NCBI GenBank assembly: GCA_951812895.1
Contig: OX638333.1
Coordinates: forward strand, 3,824,001-3,888,000
Length of the DNA: 64,000 nt
Origin: an uncultured Roseovarius sp.
GTDB taxonomy: Bacteria > Pseudomonadota > Alphaproteobacteria > Rhodobacterales > Rhodobacteraceae
Direction: 5' to 3'
Below, piece by piece: positions 36,818 through 44,952 of this stretch (position 1 is its first letter; the number at the start of each line of letters is the position of its first letter). The position numbers were made by a program, and so were the translations under genes. Under the pieces are notes generated by a model. The model had not been told where the DNA came from, ran no database searches, and saw only the letters and a program-made list of their open reading frames with translations.

Positions 36818-37870
36818 ATGCCCAAGGCGCTTCTCACAACCGCATTGATTTTGCTCGGCTCCGTTGCGGGTTTCATGGCACAAAAGCTTGGCCTGTCTCT
36901 GCCGTGGCTGCTCGGACCTCTGATCAGCGCTGGAACAATTGCCATCGCCCTGCCCCAAAAATTGCCTGATGGGTACACTTTCCCCAATCAACTGCGGCTC
37001 GTCTTCATAGCTGTGATCGGCATGATGATTGGTGCGCAAGTGACCCCCGCGCTGTTTCACAATGCTCCACGATTTGCGCTAAGCTTTGCAGCACTCGTGC
37101 TCTTTGTCGGCCTGTGTCACAGCTGGAATTATGCCATTTTCCGCCGTCTGGGCGGCTATGACCGGCCCACTGCATTTTTCGCAGCGTCACCCGGCGGACT
37201 TTTTGAATCCCTTAGCATGGGGGAAGAGGCCGGCGGCGATCCTGCTCGATTAACGCTTCAACAGTTCCTGCGGATCATCATGGTCGTCACGATACTGCCC
37301 ATTGGTCTGTCTATCTGGTTGGGTCGACCGCTTGGCAGTGCCGCAGGAATGACACTTGCCGCATCTGAAGTTTCCTGGCTCGACCTGCCGGTTGTCGTAA
37401 TGGCTGGACTGGGCGGCGCCCTTCTGGGCCGCTTGCTATGCTTGCCTGCAAAGCAACTCACCGGCCCTATGGCTATTGCTGCCATTTTGTCACTCACCGG
37501 TGTTTGGCAGCTCGATATCCCGCAATGGCTGGTCAATATAGCCCAAATAGTTGTCGGTACCGCCCTTGGGATGCGGTTTGCCGGGCTTTCGCGCGGCTTA
37601 ATCTTGCGAGGCGCAGGGCTAGCGCTGATCTCTGTCGGGGGAATGCTCCTGCTGGCAGGCGCGTTTGCAGCTTTATTGTTACCTTTCACCGGAGAAAGTT
37701 TTGACGTGCTGTTAATTAGCTTTGCTCCCGGAGGTGTCACTGAAATGGCCCTTGTTGCCCTAAGCCTTCAGGCGAATCCAGCTTTTGTTACCCTGCACCA
37801 CATCTTTCGTATCCTGCTAACTGTCTTAGGTTTGGTTCTGTTTTCAAAACGTATGCAATCAAAATTTTGA
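36818..37870 (+). CDS. AbrB family membrane protein (putative transporter)
   Basis: A 350-residue protein with about ten hydrophobic segments arranged as two similar halves, the AbrB/'ammonia monooxygenase-like' duplication domain. Each half has an LPWLLGPLISA or LTGPMAIAAILSL-type motif, and the middle has AASPGGLFESLSMGEEAGGD. Members are thought to be regulators or transporters, and the substrate is unknown. I chose the ATG at 36818 with AAGGGG just upstream; the open frame runs 47 codons further back without conserved sequence. Confidence 0.8.
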   Translation: MPKALLTTALILLGSVAGFMAQKLGLSLPWLLGPLISAGTIAIALPQKLPDGYTFPNQLRLVFIAVIGMMIGAQVTPALFHNAPRFALSFAALVLFVGLCHSWNYAIFRRLGGYDRPTAFFAASPGGLFESLSMGEEAGGDPARLTLQQFLRIIMVVTILPIGLSIWLGRPLGSAAGMTLAASEVSWLDLPVVVMAGLGGALLGRLLCLPAKQLTGPMAIAAILSLTGVWQLDIPQWLVNIAQIVVGTALGMRFAGLSRGLILRGAGLALISVGGMLLLAGAFAALLLPFTGESFDVLLISFAPGGVTEMALVALSLQANPAFVTLHHIFRILLTVLGLVLFSKRMQSKF

Positions 37871-37895
37871 CAGAACTCCACAATCGGTTTATTTG
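37867..37895 (+). promoter_or_regulatory. Promoter candidate of the short-chain dehydrogenase gene
   Basis: TTGACA, a perfect -35 that overlaps the upstream stop codon, is followed after 17 bases by TATTTG at 37890-37895 as a weak -10. The -10 overlaps a perfect palindrome, as expected for a repressed promoter. Confidence 0.45.
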
Positions 37896-37907
37896 AACAC
37901 TTGTTCA
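37894..37907. promoter_or_regulatory. Palindromic operator candidate
   Basis: TGAACA-CT-TGTTCA is a perfect 14-base palindrome that overlaps the predicted -10 element and lies 22 bases before the dehydrogenase start. The form fits a TetR-type operator. No TetR gene is in the window. Confidence 0.5.
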
Positions 37908-37928
37908 TTTTGGTGCGAGAGATACCCA

Positions 37929-38684
37929 ATGCAAATGAAAGACACCGCGGCAATAATCACCGGAGGTGCATCTGGCCTGGGCGAAGCCACTGCTAGACAT
38001 TTCCGTGCCTGCGGCGCACAAGTCACTTTGTTTGATCTCGACGCAAAGCGCGGGGAAAAGATCGCATCAGAAATCGGTGCGAGTTTTGCGCATACTGATG
38101 TGACAGACGAAGATTCTGTCACTCAATCGTTGATGCATGCTAAATCGTCCATGGGGCGGATCACCACAGCAATTAACTGTGCGGGAATTGTCATCGGGAA
38201 AAAAACACTGGGCCGCGATGGACCTCATAGTCTTGACGCGTTCCGGAGTACAATAGACATCAATCTTTCCGGCACATTCAATGTGGCCCGGCTCGCAGCG
38301 GCAGAAATTTCACGCAATAAACCGGCACCTGATGGTACACGTGGCGTTATCATCAACACGGCGTCTATCGCTGCTTTCGAAGGACAAAAGGGTCAGACTG
38401 CCTATGCAGCCTCAAAAAGCGGAATTGCCGGATTGTCACTGCCCATGGCCCGGGACCTTTCACGCGACGGCATTCGGGTGATGGCCATCGCTCCGGGTAT
38501 CTTTCTGACCCCGATGCTACAGGGACTGCCCCAAGATGTTCAGGACGAATTGGCAAAAGACGTCACCTTTCCAAAACGATTGGGCGACCCGGTTGAATTT
38601 GCCCGGCTCGCCCAGTTTATTGTCGAATGCGATTATCTCAATGGTACGGTTATTCGCCTTGATGGTGCCCTAAGAATGCAGTGA
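37929..38684 (+). CDS. SDR family NAD(P)-dependent oxidoreductase
   Basis: A 251-residue classical short-chain dehydrogenase: [11 protein letters not shown] cofactor loop, DVTDEDSV acidic residue region, NCAG at the cofactor strand, the catalytic Ser in [10 protein letters not shown], and Tyr-x-x-x-Lys in AYAASKSG. The overall pattern ([41 protein letters not shown]) resembles 3-hydroxyacyl-CoA dehydrogenase type II enzymes, so a fatty or branched acyl-CoA substrate is plausible. The ATG at 37929 gives the standard N-terminus. It converges on the permease gene. Confidence 0.88.
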   Translation: MQMKDTAAIITGGASGLGEATARHFRACGAQVTLFDLDAKRGEKIASEIGASFAHTDVTDEDSVTQSLMHAKSSMGRITTAINCAGIVIGKKTLGRDGPHSLDAFRSTIDINLSGTFNVARLAAAEISRNKPAPDGTRGVIINTASIAAFEGQKGQTAYAASKSGIAGLSLPMARDLSRDGIRVMAIAPGIFLTPMLQGLPQDVQDELAKDVTFPKRLGDPVEFARLAQFIVECDYLNGTVIRLDGALRMQ

Positions 38685-38688
38685 TGCA

Positions 38689-39702
38689 TCATACCATCCA
38701 CTCAAAAACATATGCCGCAACCAATGATCCACTGATCGCTAGCCCAAGGTAAAGCAGGAAAGGCGCTAGTCTGAGCACTGGAAAAATGGCCATTGCACCC
38801 CAGATGCTGACTACACCCCCCGAAACCAGAAAGCCCATTGCCGCGCCGGGTGACATTCCATGTGCGATCAAACCTCGGGTCAAAGGCAATGCAGCATATC
38901 CATCCAAATAGGCGGGCGCCCCAACGGTGACCGCCAATGGGATAGCATACCAATTATCCGCCCCCACCCAATCGCTCAGCGCTTCTGGTTGAAGCAGCGC
39001 GTTAAGCCAGAACTCAGCCGCAAAAGCCGGGATAAGGCAGATCAGCATAAGCCGCGTCGTCGCCCAGACCTGGCGTCTAAAAATCACTCGACGGGCTGGA
39101 TCCAACCAGAATCTCAAATTCATATCTTCGTCTGCGCCACAGCGTTTCACGACAATCCGACCCACAAAGCTACTTTCCCTGAGCGGAGCCTTGATCCATA
39201 GAGCTTTTGCCAGCAGCGCAGTTACAACACCGCCCAACAGGCCCAACCCAATCGCAGACAGCGTCTTACCCACAGCAAAACTGATGCCCAATGTAGCCGC
39301 CGTTGTGGCCAACATCGCCGGATCGGTGATCGGCGAGGACAACCAGAATGCCATGACAGGCGCAAGCGGAACCCCGGCGGCCAGCAGCCCCGCCATCATT
39401 GGCAACACCGTTACGCCACAGACCGGAGTAATAGCACCAATTAAAGACGCACCAATAATCGCAGGCACCTGCCGCCCCTCAAAAACCTGCGCAGCATACC
39501 CGTCTGCGCCACTTGCAATCATCGCTGCGGCCAGAACAACCCCCGGCACCACCATCGGTGCAACAAAGGCCAGACTTCGCAACACAAAGACAATTGTTGT
39601 ACCAACTTCGGCTGGCCAAAACCACAGTACTGATATCGCCGCCAATGTTGCGCCAACGCGCCAGGTTGGCACTCTCAGTCGCTCTCTTACATATCCAATC
39701 AT
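38689..39702 (-). CDS. Permease of the UPF0718/DUF318 type
   Basis: A 337-residue inner-membrane protein with about eight to ten transmembrane segments in two halves. Conserved features of the permease family are ITPVCGVTVLPMMAGLLAAG in the first half with SSPITDPAM, and GAPAYLDGYAALPLTRGLI with VSGGVVSIWGA in the second. Some relatives export organoarsenicals, others are uncharacterised; no metal-binding cysteines beyond TPVCG are obvious. GGAGG stands seven bases before the ATG. It is divergent from a LysR gene, which is its likely regulator. Confidence 0.8.
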   Translation of the reverse strand: MIGYVRERLRVPTWRVGATLAAISVLWFWPAEVGTTIVFVLRSLAFVAPMVVPGVVLAAAMIASGADGYAAQVFEGRQVPAIIGASLIGAITPVCGVTVLPMMAGLLAAGVPLAPVMAFWLSSPITDPAMLATTAATLGISFAVGKTLSAIGLGLLGGVVTALLAKALWIKAPLRESSFVGRIVVKRCGADEDMNLRFWLDPARRVIFRRQVWATTRLMLICLIPAFAAEFWLNALLQPEALSDWVGADNWYAIPLAVTVGAPAYLDGYAALPLTRGLIAHGMSPGAAMGFLVSGGVVSIWGAMAIFPVLRLAPFLLYLGLAISGSLVAAYVFEWMV

Positions 39703-39795
39703 CACAGGCCCTCCAGTTGATGCCTATTGTAAATCTGGTATGGGGCGAGGTAGAATAAAAACGAATATTATTAATTTTAGGTATGAGTTTTTTGG

Positions 39796-40653
39796 ATGAC
39801 ATATCTCGACAGTGATCTATTGCGCGGATTTCTTGCGGTTGCCGAAACCGGGTCCATGACCGACGGGGCAGCCCGTATTTTCCGCACACAATCTGCGGTG
39901 AGCCTACAAATCAAACGGCTTGAAACCTTGCTGGATCAACCGGTGTTCGAGCGTCACGGCCGCGGCGTAAACCTTACGGCAACAGGTGAAACCCTTCTCC
40001 CCATTGCCCGCGAGATAACAGCGCGTTTGGACAACACCCTGGCAAATTTATCCGCAAAAGACATTTCAGGGCGTTTATGCTTTGGTATCCCAGATGACCA
40101 TGGCCGTGATCACCTTGCGCAGATCATAGGCGAGTTCACCCGTGCGCACCCGGGTATTGAATTAGATGTCACATGTGATCTCAGTACCGGTTTCCCGGAG
40201 GCGTTGCGCGCCGGAAAACTTGATCTGGCCGTGTATGAAGTTGCCCAACCAAAACCAACCGATGAGGTGCTTATGCGCGATCAGACGTTTTGGATGTGTT
40301 CAAAGTTCCACGACCTCACCAATTGCGATCCTATGCCCGTTGCGTTGTTTGACCGGGATTGCTGGTGGCGCGACGCAGCTCTGGAGGCACTAACCAAAAT
40401 CGGCAAACCATACCGCGTGATCTACTCCAGCCAAAGTGTGGGCGGAGTTATCGCCGCAATAGAGGCCGGAAGCGCCGTGGGTTTATTAGGGCACTCCTCT
40501 TTAACCCCAAAACTGCGCACGTTGGGGCCCAAGGATGGATTTCTGGAGATGCCTGTCTCGCACCTCGTGCTTGGCATAGCAAAGCAAGACGTCACCGCGG
40601 CCTGCTCGGGCCTCGCAGATGCGATCCGTCGCGCCTTTTCAACTTCTAACTGA
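39796..40653 (+). CDS. LysR family transcriptional regulator
   Basis: A 285-residue LysR protein: N-terminal winged helix (LRGFLAVAETGSMTDGAARI, SAVSLQIKRLE) and a periplasmic-binding-protein-like effector domain. It starts 94 bases from the divergent permease gene, the classical arrangement for a LysR regulator and its target. The intergenic region is AT-rich with possible T-N11-A sites. The effector is unknown. Confidence 0.9.
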   Translation: MTYLDSDLLRGFLAVAETGSMTDGAARIFRTQSAVSLQIKRLETLLDQPVFERHGRGVNLTATGETLLPIAREITARLDNTLANLSAKDISGRLCFGIPDDHGRDHLAQIIGEFTRAHPGIELDVTCDLSTGFPEALRAGKLDLAVYEVAQPKPTDEVLMRDQTFWMCSKFHDLTNCDPMPVALFDRDCWWRDAALEALTKIGKPYRVIYSSQSVGGVIAAIEAGSAVGLLGHSSLTPKLRTLGPKDGFLEMPVSHLVLGIAKQDVTAACSGLADAIRRAFSTSN

Positions 40654-40782
40654 GTGCCTCACAAATCAAACAGGTGAAACGGACAGTTTTCACCCATTGG
40701 GCAACATCATTGCTCAGTATCATGGCCAATGCTTTCTGCCATTATTGCGACGTCGACTTATCGCTTCGCTAACAAGGAAAAA

Positions 40783-41178
40783 CTAGGCGTCAGCCTTCGG
40801 ATCCACTTGTTCAGCCAGCGCCTCGGCCCGTGCCGCGATCTCAGCCAGAGCGTCCGTTACCGCAGCTGGCACAACAGGAACCTCGATTTTCTTGGCTTCT
40901 GGCACTGGTGCATTGCGCAGCTGGTTCAACTCGGCTTCTTTCTCGGCCATCTTGTCCTCTGCCTCGCGCAGCTTGTCCTGCATACCTGCGGTCTTGTCCG
41001 CAAGCATCAATCCGGCCATCAACAGCATGCGTGTCTCAGGAATGCGCCCGATCTGAGCGGCCAGAACTCCGGCTTCTTCATCCAACATTTTTGCAGCGGC
41101 CTGAAGGTAATGTTCTTCCCCTTCCTGACACGCAACCTCAAATACACGATCACCAATATGAATCTCGACTTCCGGCAT
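40783..41178 (-). CDS. zapA: Cell division protein ZapA
   Basis: A 131-residue Z-ring-associated protein. The N-terminal globular part (VEIHIGDRVFEVACQEGEE, LQAAAKMLDEEA) and the long coiled coil (about 60-105) match ZapA, which cross-links FtsZ filaments. The start overlaps the stop of the upstream coiled-coil gene by one base (TAATG). The Ala- and Pro-rich C-terminal tail is longer than in E. coli. Confidence 0.88.
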   Translation of the reverse strand: MPEVEIHIGDRVFEVACQEGEEHYLQAAAKMLDEEAGVLAAQIGRIPETRMLLMAGLMLADKTAGMQDKLREAEDKMAEKEAELNQLRNAPVPEAKKIEVPVVPAAVTDALAEIAARAEALAEQVDPKADA

Positions 41179-41672
41179 TACGCATCCCCCGCAGATTGGG
41201 CATTGGCTGCACCGTCTATGGCGGCAGACAATTCATTCATAATCGCATCCTGTTCTGCCTGATCAACCGCTCGAGCCGCCCGCAGCCCTTCCAGCTCGGC
41301 CATCATCGACTTATTAATCAAATGCGGCTCGCCCACGCCGGCCTCGTTGGCCTCTCGCAGTGCATTGTTGTTTTCGCGCAGTTGCGCATTAGCCTTGCGC
41401 AGAGACTGAACGCTTCTATCCAGTTTGCTCATCGCTTCGGCGCTCTCAGTCCGCGCTTTGTCGAGCTCGGCCTGCAGCCCCTCGATTTTTCCGCGATTGG
41501 CTTTGAGTCTCTCCTGCAACTGTTCATTGGCGAGTTTTTCATCGTCCAGCGCCTGCCTCAGGCCATCAAGCTCTTCAGAGTCAACAGCGCTGTCACCGCT
41601 TTGTTCCAATCCTTGACCGATCCGGTCAAGTGCAGCTGCAATGCGCTGCTGAAGCTCGTCTATCTCGCTCAT
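41178..41672 (-). CDS. Coiled-coil protein upstream of zapA (ZauP candidate)
   Basis: A 164-residue protein predicted to be nearly all coiled coil, rich in Glu, Leu, Gln and Ala heptads from about residue 5 to 150 (MSEIDELQQRIAAALDRIGQ start, then LDGLRQALDDEKLANEQLQ). It is translationally coupled to zapA. In Caulobacter the coiled-coil protein ZauP is encoded beside zapA and works with ZapA at the Z-ring, so this gene is a good ZauP candidate on position and structure. I prefer the ATG at 41672; the frame stays open 22 codons further. Confidence 0.7.
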   Translation of the reverse strand: MSEIDELQQRIAAALDRIGQGLEQSGDSAVDSEELDGLRQALDDEKLANEQLQERLKANRGKIEGLQAELDKARTESAEAMSKLDRSVQSLRKANAQLRENNNALREANEAGVGEPHLINKSMMAELEGLRAARAVDQAEQDAIMNELSAAIDGAANAQSAGDA

Positions 41673-41862
41673 CTCCTCGTCCCCTTTTTTGCCTTCCGGG
41701 CCCCTTTGGCGAATCGGGCGGCCCACTTTTGCTGACAAGTCTACAAAATGACTGCGGAAAATGCTCCCCCCCTGACATCAGTATGGCCAACCGTGCTTGA
41801 TCTTTGTGATCGGGCTGCTATGCAGCGCTCAGACAGATGCCAATTTCAAAGGATACCACCCC

Positions 41863-43881
41863 GTGGATATCGCCGCCCTGCGTTCTGCCAATCCCGATCA
41901 CTGGACCAAAGCCGCTGCCATCCGCGCGCTTACACTTGATGCAGTCCACGCTGCCAATTCTGGCCATTCCGGCATGCCCATGGGCATGGCAGATGTCGCC
42001 ACGGTCCTTTTTGAAAAACATCTGAAATTTGATGCCTCAGCCCCACAATGGCACGACCGGGACAGATTTATCCTGTCAGCCGGTCACGGCTCTATGTTGC
42101 TTTACTCTCTGCTCCATCTCACAGGCTATGCCGGTATGGAGATCGATGAGATCCGCAATTTCCGCCAATGGGGCGCCCTGACCGCCGGACATCCGGAAAA
42201 CTTTCTGCATCCCGCGATCGAAACAACAACCGGACCTTTGGGTCAGGGCATTGCAAACGCGGTCGGCTTTGCCATGGCTGAAGAAGTGCTGCGGGCCCGG
42301 TTCAGCCGCAAACTGGTAGACCACTATACCTACGTCATCGCCGGTGACGGCTGCCTGATGGAAGGCGTCAGCCAGGAAGCCATCAGCTTTGCCGGGCGGC
42401 AACGCCTGAGCAAACTCATCGTGCTCTGGGACAACAACAACATCACGATTGACGGCAAGGTTGAGCTTGCTGACAGCACCGATCAGATCAAACGCTTCCG
42501 CGCGTCTGACTGGCATGTGATTGAAATCGACGGCCATAACCCGCGGGAAATTGACGAAGCAATCTCAGCTGCCCGTAATACCAACAGACCATCAATGATT
42601 GCGTGCAAGACGCATATCGCCCTCGGCCACGCGGCCCAGGACACATCCAAAGGCCACGGCGCGCTAACAGACCCCGATCAATTGGCTGCTGCGAAAGAGC
42701 TCTATGGCTGGACCGGTGGCCCGTTCGAAGTGCCCGCAGGTGTCAAATCCGCCTGGGAAGAAATTGGCCGTCGCGGCGCAGACGCCCGCGCCGATTGGGA
42801 AACACGTCTGTCGGAATGCCCCAACCGCCGGCATTCCGAATTCACCCGCGTCATGGCCGGCGATGTGCCCAAATCGCTCGCATCTCGTGTGCGGTCTCTG
42901 AAAAAGCAGATCAGCCTCGACGCGCCAAAGGTTGCCACACGGAAGTCCAGCGAAATGGTTCTCAACGTGATCAATCCGATTATGAAGGAAACCGTTGGCG
43001 GATCGGCGGACCTGTCGGGCTCAAACAACACCCGCTCTGCTGATATGTCGGTTTTTGATGTGGACAATCGCAACGGCCGCTATGTTCATTACGGCATCCG
43101 TGAACATGGAATGGCTTCTGCAATGAACGGCATGTCCCTGCATGGTGGCGTGCGCCCCTACGGCGGCACGTTTATGTGCTTCACTGATTATGCCCGCCCG
43201 GCCATGCGCCTGGCGGCCCTGATGAAAATGCCAACCGTATTTGTCATGACCCATGACAGTATCGGACTTGGCGAAGACGGCCCCACCCACCAGCCAGTGG
43301 AACATCTGGCCATCAGCCGCGCAACGCCCAACACTATGGTCTTCCGCCCGTGCGATACGGTTGAAACAGCAGAAGCCTGGGAACTGGCCTTCAGCTCTAA
43401 GACCACGCCATCAGTGCTGTCTCTGACACGTCAGGGCCTTCCAACCTTGCGGACAGAGCACAAAAGTAAAAACCTTTCCGCTCAAGGCGCCTATGTCCTG
43501 GCCGATGCGGATGGAAGGCGTCAGGCGATCCTTCTCGCCACCGGTTCCGAAGTGGAAATCGCGATGAAAGCACGCGAAATGCTACAGGCCGAAGGCATTG
43601 GTACGCGCGTCGTGTCCATGCCCTGCTGGGAACTTTTCGAACAACAGGAAGAAAGCTACCGCCGACGGGTCCTACCGGCAGGCGCTGTGCGTGTGGGCAT
43701 CGAGGCTGGCGTACGTCAGGGCTGGGATCGCTGGCTTTGCGGCGAACGCGGACGCGAAATCAAGGCCGATTTCGTTGGTATGAACAACTTTGGTGCATCC
43801 GCACCTGCCGAGACGCTTTATGAAAAGTTCGGTATCACCGCAGAGGCAACTGTTGCCAAGGTTCGGGCACTTTTGGGGTAA
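41863..43881 (+). CDS. tkt: Transketolase
   Basis: A thiamine-diphosphate enzyme of the pentose phosphate pathway that moves two-carbon ketol units between sugar phosphates. The protein has [28 protein letters not shown], the ThDP motif [13 protein letters not shown]...NN, and the pyrimidine-domain GVRPYGGTF and [19 protein letters not shown] place the start at GTG 41863 ([14 protein letters not shown]), with AGGA nine bases upstream, giving 672 residues; the open frame extends 22 codons further without conserved sequence. A terminator follows. Confidence 0.96.
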   Translation: MDIAALRSANPDHWTKAAAIRALTLDAVHAANSGHSGMPMGMADVATVLFEKHLKFDASAPQWHDRDRFILSAGHGSMLLYSLLHLTGYAGMEIDEIRNFRQWGALTAGHPENFLHPAIETTTGPLGQGIANAVGFAMAEEVLRARFSRKLVDHYTYVIAGDGCLMEGVSQEAISFAGRQRLSKLIVLWDNNNITIDGKVELADSTDQIKRFRASDWHVIEIDGHNPREIDEAISAARNTNRPSMIACKTHIALGHAAQDTSKGHGALTDPDQLAAAKELYGWTGGPFEVPAGVKSAWEEIGRRGADARADWETRLSECPNRRHSEFTRVMAGDVPKSLASRVRSLKKQISLDAPKVATRKSSEMVLNVINPIMKETVGGSADLSGSNNTRSADMSVFDVDNRNGRYVHYGIREHGMASAMNGMSLHGGVRPYGGTFMCFTDYARPAMRLAALMKMPTVFVMTHDSIGLGEDGPTHQPVEHLAISRATPNTMVFRPCDTVETAEAWELAFSSKTTPSVLSLTRQGLPTLRTEHKSKNLSAQGAYVLADADGRRQAILLATGSEVEIAMKAREMLQAEGIGTRVVSMPCWELFEQQEESYRRRVLPAGAVRVGIEAGVRQGWDRWLCGERGREIKADFVGMNNFGASAPAETLYEKFGITAEATVAKVRALLG

Positions 43882-43920
43882 GAAAATCGGTGTTTGGCAC
43901 TGTCAATAACCTCGTTTAAG

Positions 43921-43955
43921 TCGATCCGGAAAACCAACTCTTTCCGGATCGATTT
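43921..43955 (+). terminator. Intrinsic terminator of tkt
   Basis: A perfect 12-base stem (TCGATCCGGAAA with TTTCCGGATCGA) around an eight-base loop is followed by TTT. It lies 40 bases after the tkt stop and ends at the stop of the convergent DUF808 fragment. Confidence 0.75.
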
Positions 43956-44257
43956 CATGCCAGAGGATTAAACCGCTTTAACCGCTGCCACATTGGTCCA
44001 ATCAACCGCGCCCCCACAGGCATCAACACCAATCCAAGAACCAAACCAAACACGCCATCAATGGCGGCAGTTACAATCCATTCCACGGCATCTTGCGCCT
44101 GATCCAACCCGTGCGCGACGTACACTGCCACGTGGTGCACCACGTCATAAGGCGCGTGCCAACCTATCTCTGCCGCACTGTGAAGGATAATTGATCCACC
44201 GACCCACAACATCGCTGCCGTGCCAACAATCATCAACAGCTTCAAAAACTTGGGCAT
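43955..44257 (-). pseudogene. DUF808 gene, C-terminal third after an in-frame stop
   Basis: A 100-codon open stretch that begins MPKFLKLLMIVGTAAMLWVG, which is the normal continuation of a DUF808/YedI membrane protein. It is in the same reading frame as the upstream segment and is separated only by one TGA and four codons. It has two to three hydrophobic segments. It could be translated separately from its own ATG, but no ribosome-binding site is evident. Confidence 0.75.
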
Positions 44258-44269
44258 CGCATCAACAAT

Positions 44270-44923
44270 TCAACGGCCCAGTTTTCGCGTAACACCAAGC
44301 CGCCCGTTTCGCGACAGCCAACAGCCCATATCATCCGCCTTTACGATCAAAGCAACAGTGCCGTAAACTGCCACTGTAATCCCGACCGCCACCACCGCCA
44401 GAATAGAGGCTTCCATCCAGAACCCACTCTCAGGTATTGCCGCCAGTGCGATGGTCATAATCTCTGCAGACAGGATAAAGTCAGTCTTTATCGCCCCCGC
44501 AACCTTGACCTCTTCAAGATGCGCCGGATCGCCAATCTCTTCTTCTGCATCCTCTGCCCCATGCGATCCGGGCCAAAGCCAGTGGGCCACTTTCTCAGCG
44601 CCCTCAAAGCACAGATAAGCCCCGCCCAACATCAACAGTGGTGCAACCAACCAAGGTGCGAAGGCAGATAGCACCAATCCGGCAGGCAGTAAAAACACCA
44701 GTTTATTAAAGATAGAGCCGCGTGCAATCCTCCAGATAATCGGCAATTCCCGGCTAGCATCAAAACCCTGCACATATTTCGGCGTGACTGCAGCATCATC
44801 AATAACAGCTCCCGCAGCCTTAGCCCCGGCTTTGGCTGCATTTGCCGCCACATCATCAATAGACGCCGCCGCAACCTTTGCAAGCCCGGCTACGTCGTCC
44901 AGCAATGCGAGCAATCCACTCAT
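44270..44923 (-). pseudogene. DUF808/YedI family membrane protein, N-terminal two thirds, ends at premature TGA
   Basis: A 217-residue segment with the DUF808 signature: SGLLALLDDVAGLAK at the N-terminus, DDAAVTPKYVQGF, IPIIWRIA-like and GSIFNKLVFLLPAGL motifs, FEGAEK and IKTDFILSAEIM. It ends ...RKLGR-TGA at 44270-44272, after which the same frame continues through four codons into the expected C-terminal part. Together they make 322 codons with one stop, matching the usual family length of about 300-320. A single GGA-to-TGA change would explain it. A sequencing error, recent inactivation, or readthrough are the options. Confidence 0.8.
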
Positions 44924-44952
44924 GCAATTTACTCCCGACTATCCTCGCGGAC

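Noticed and set aside
37895-37906. GAAC-N4-GTTC as a LexA box
   Set aside because: That spacing belongs to Gram-positive LexA sites. Alphaproteobacteria use GTTC-N7-GTTC, as seen at recA in this window.
40654-40782. 6S RNA downstream of zapA
   Set aside because: 6S RNA is often found there, but this stretch shows only short hairpins (such as GGTGAAA/TTTCACC) and no long interrupted rod.
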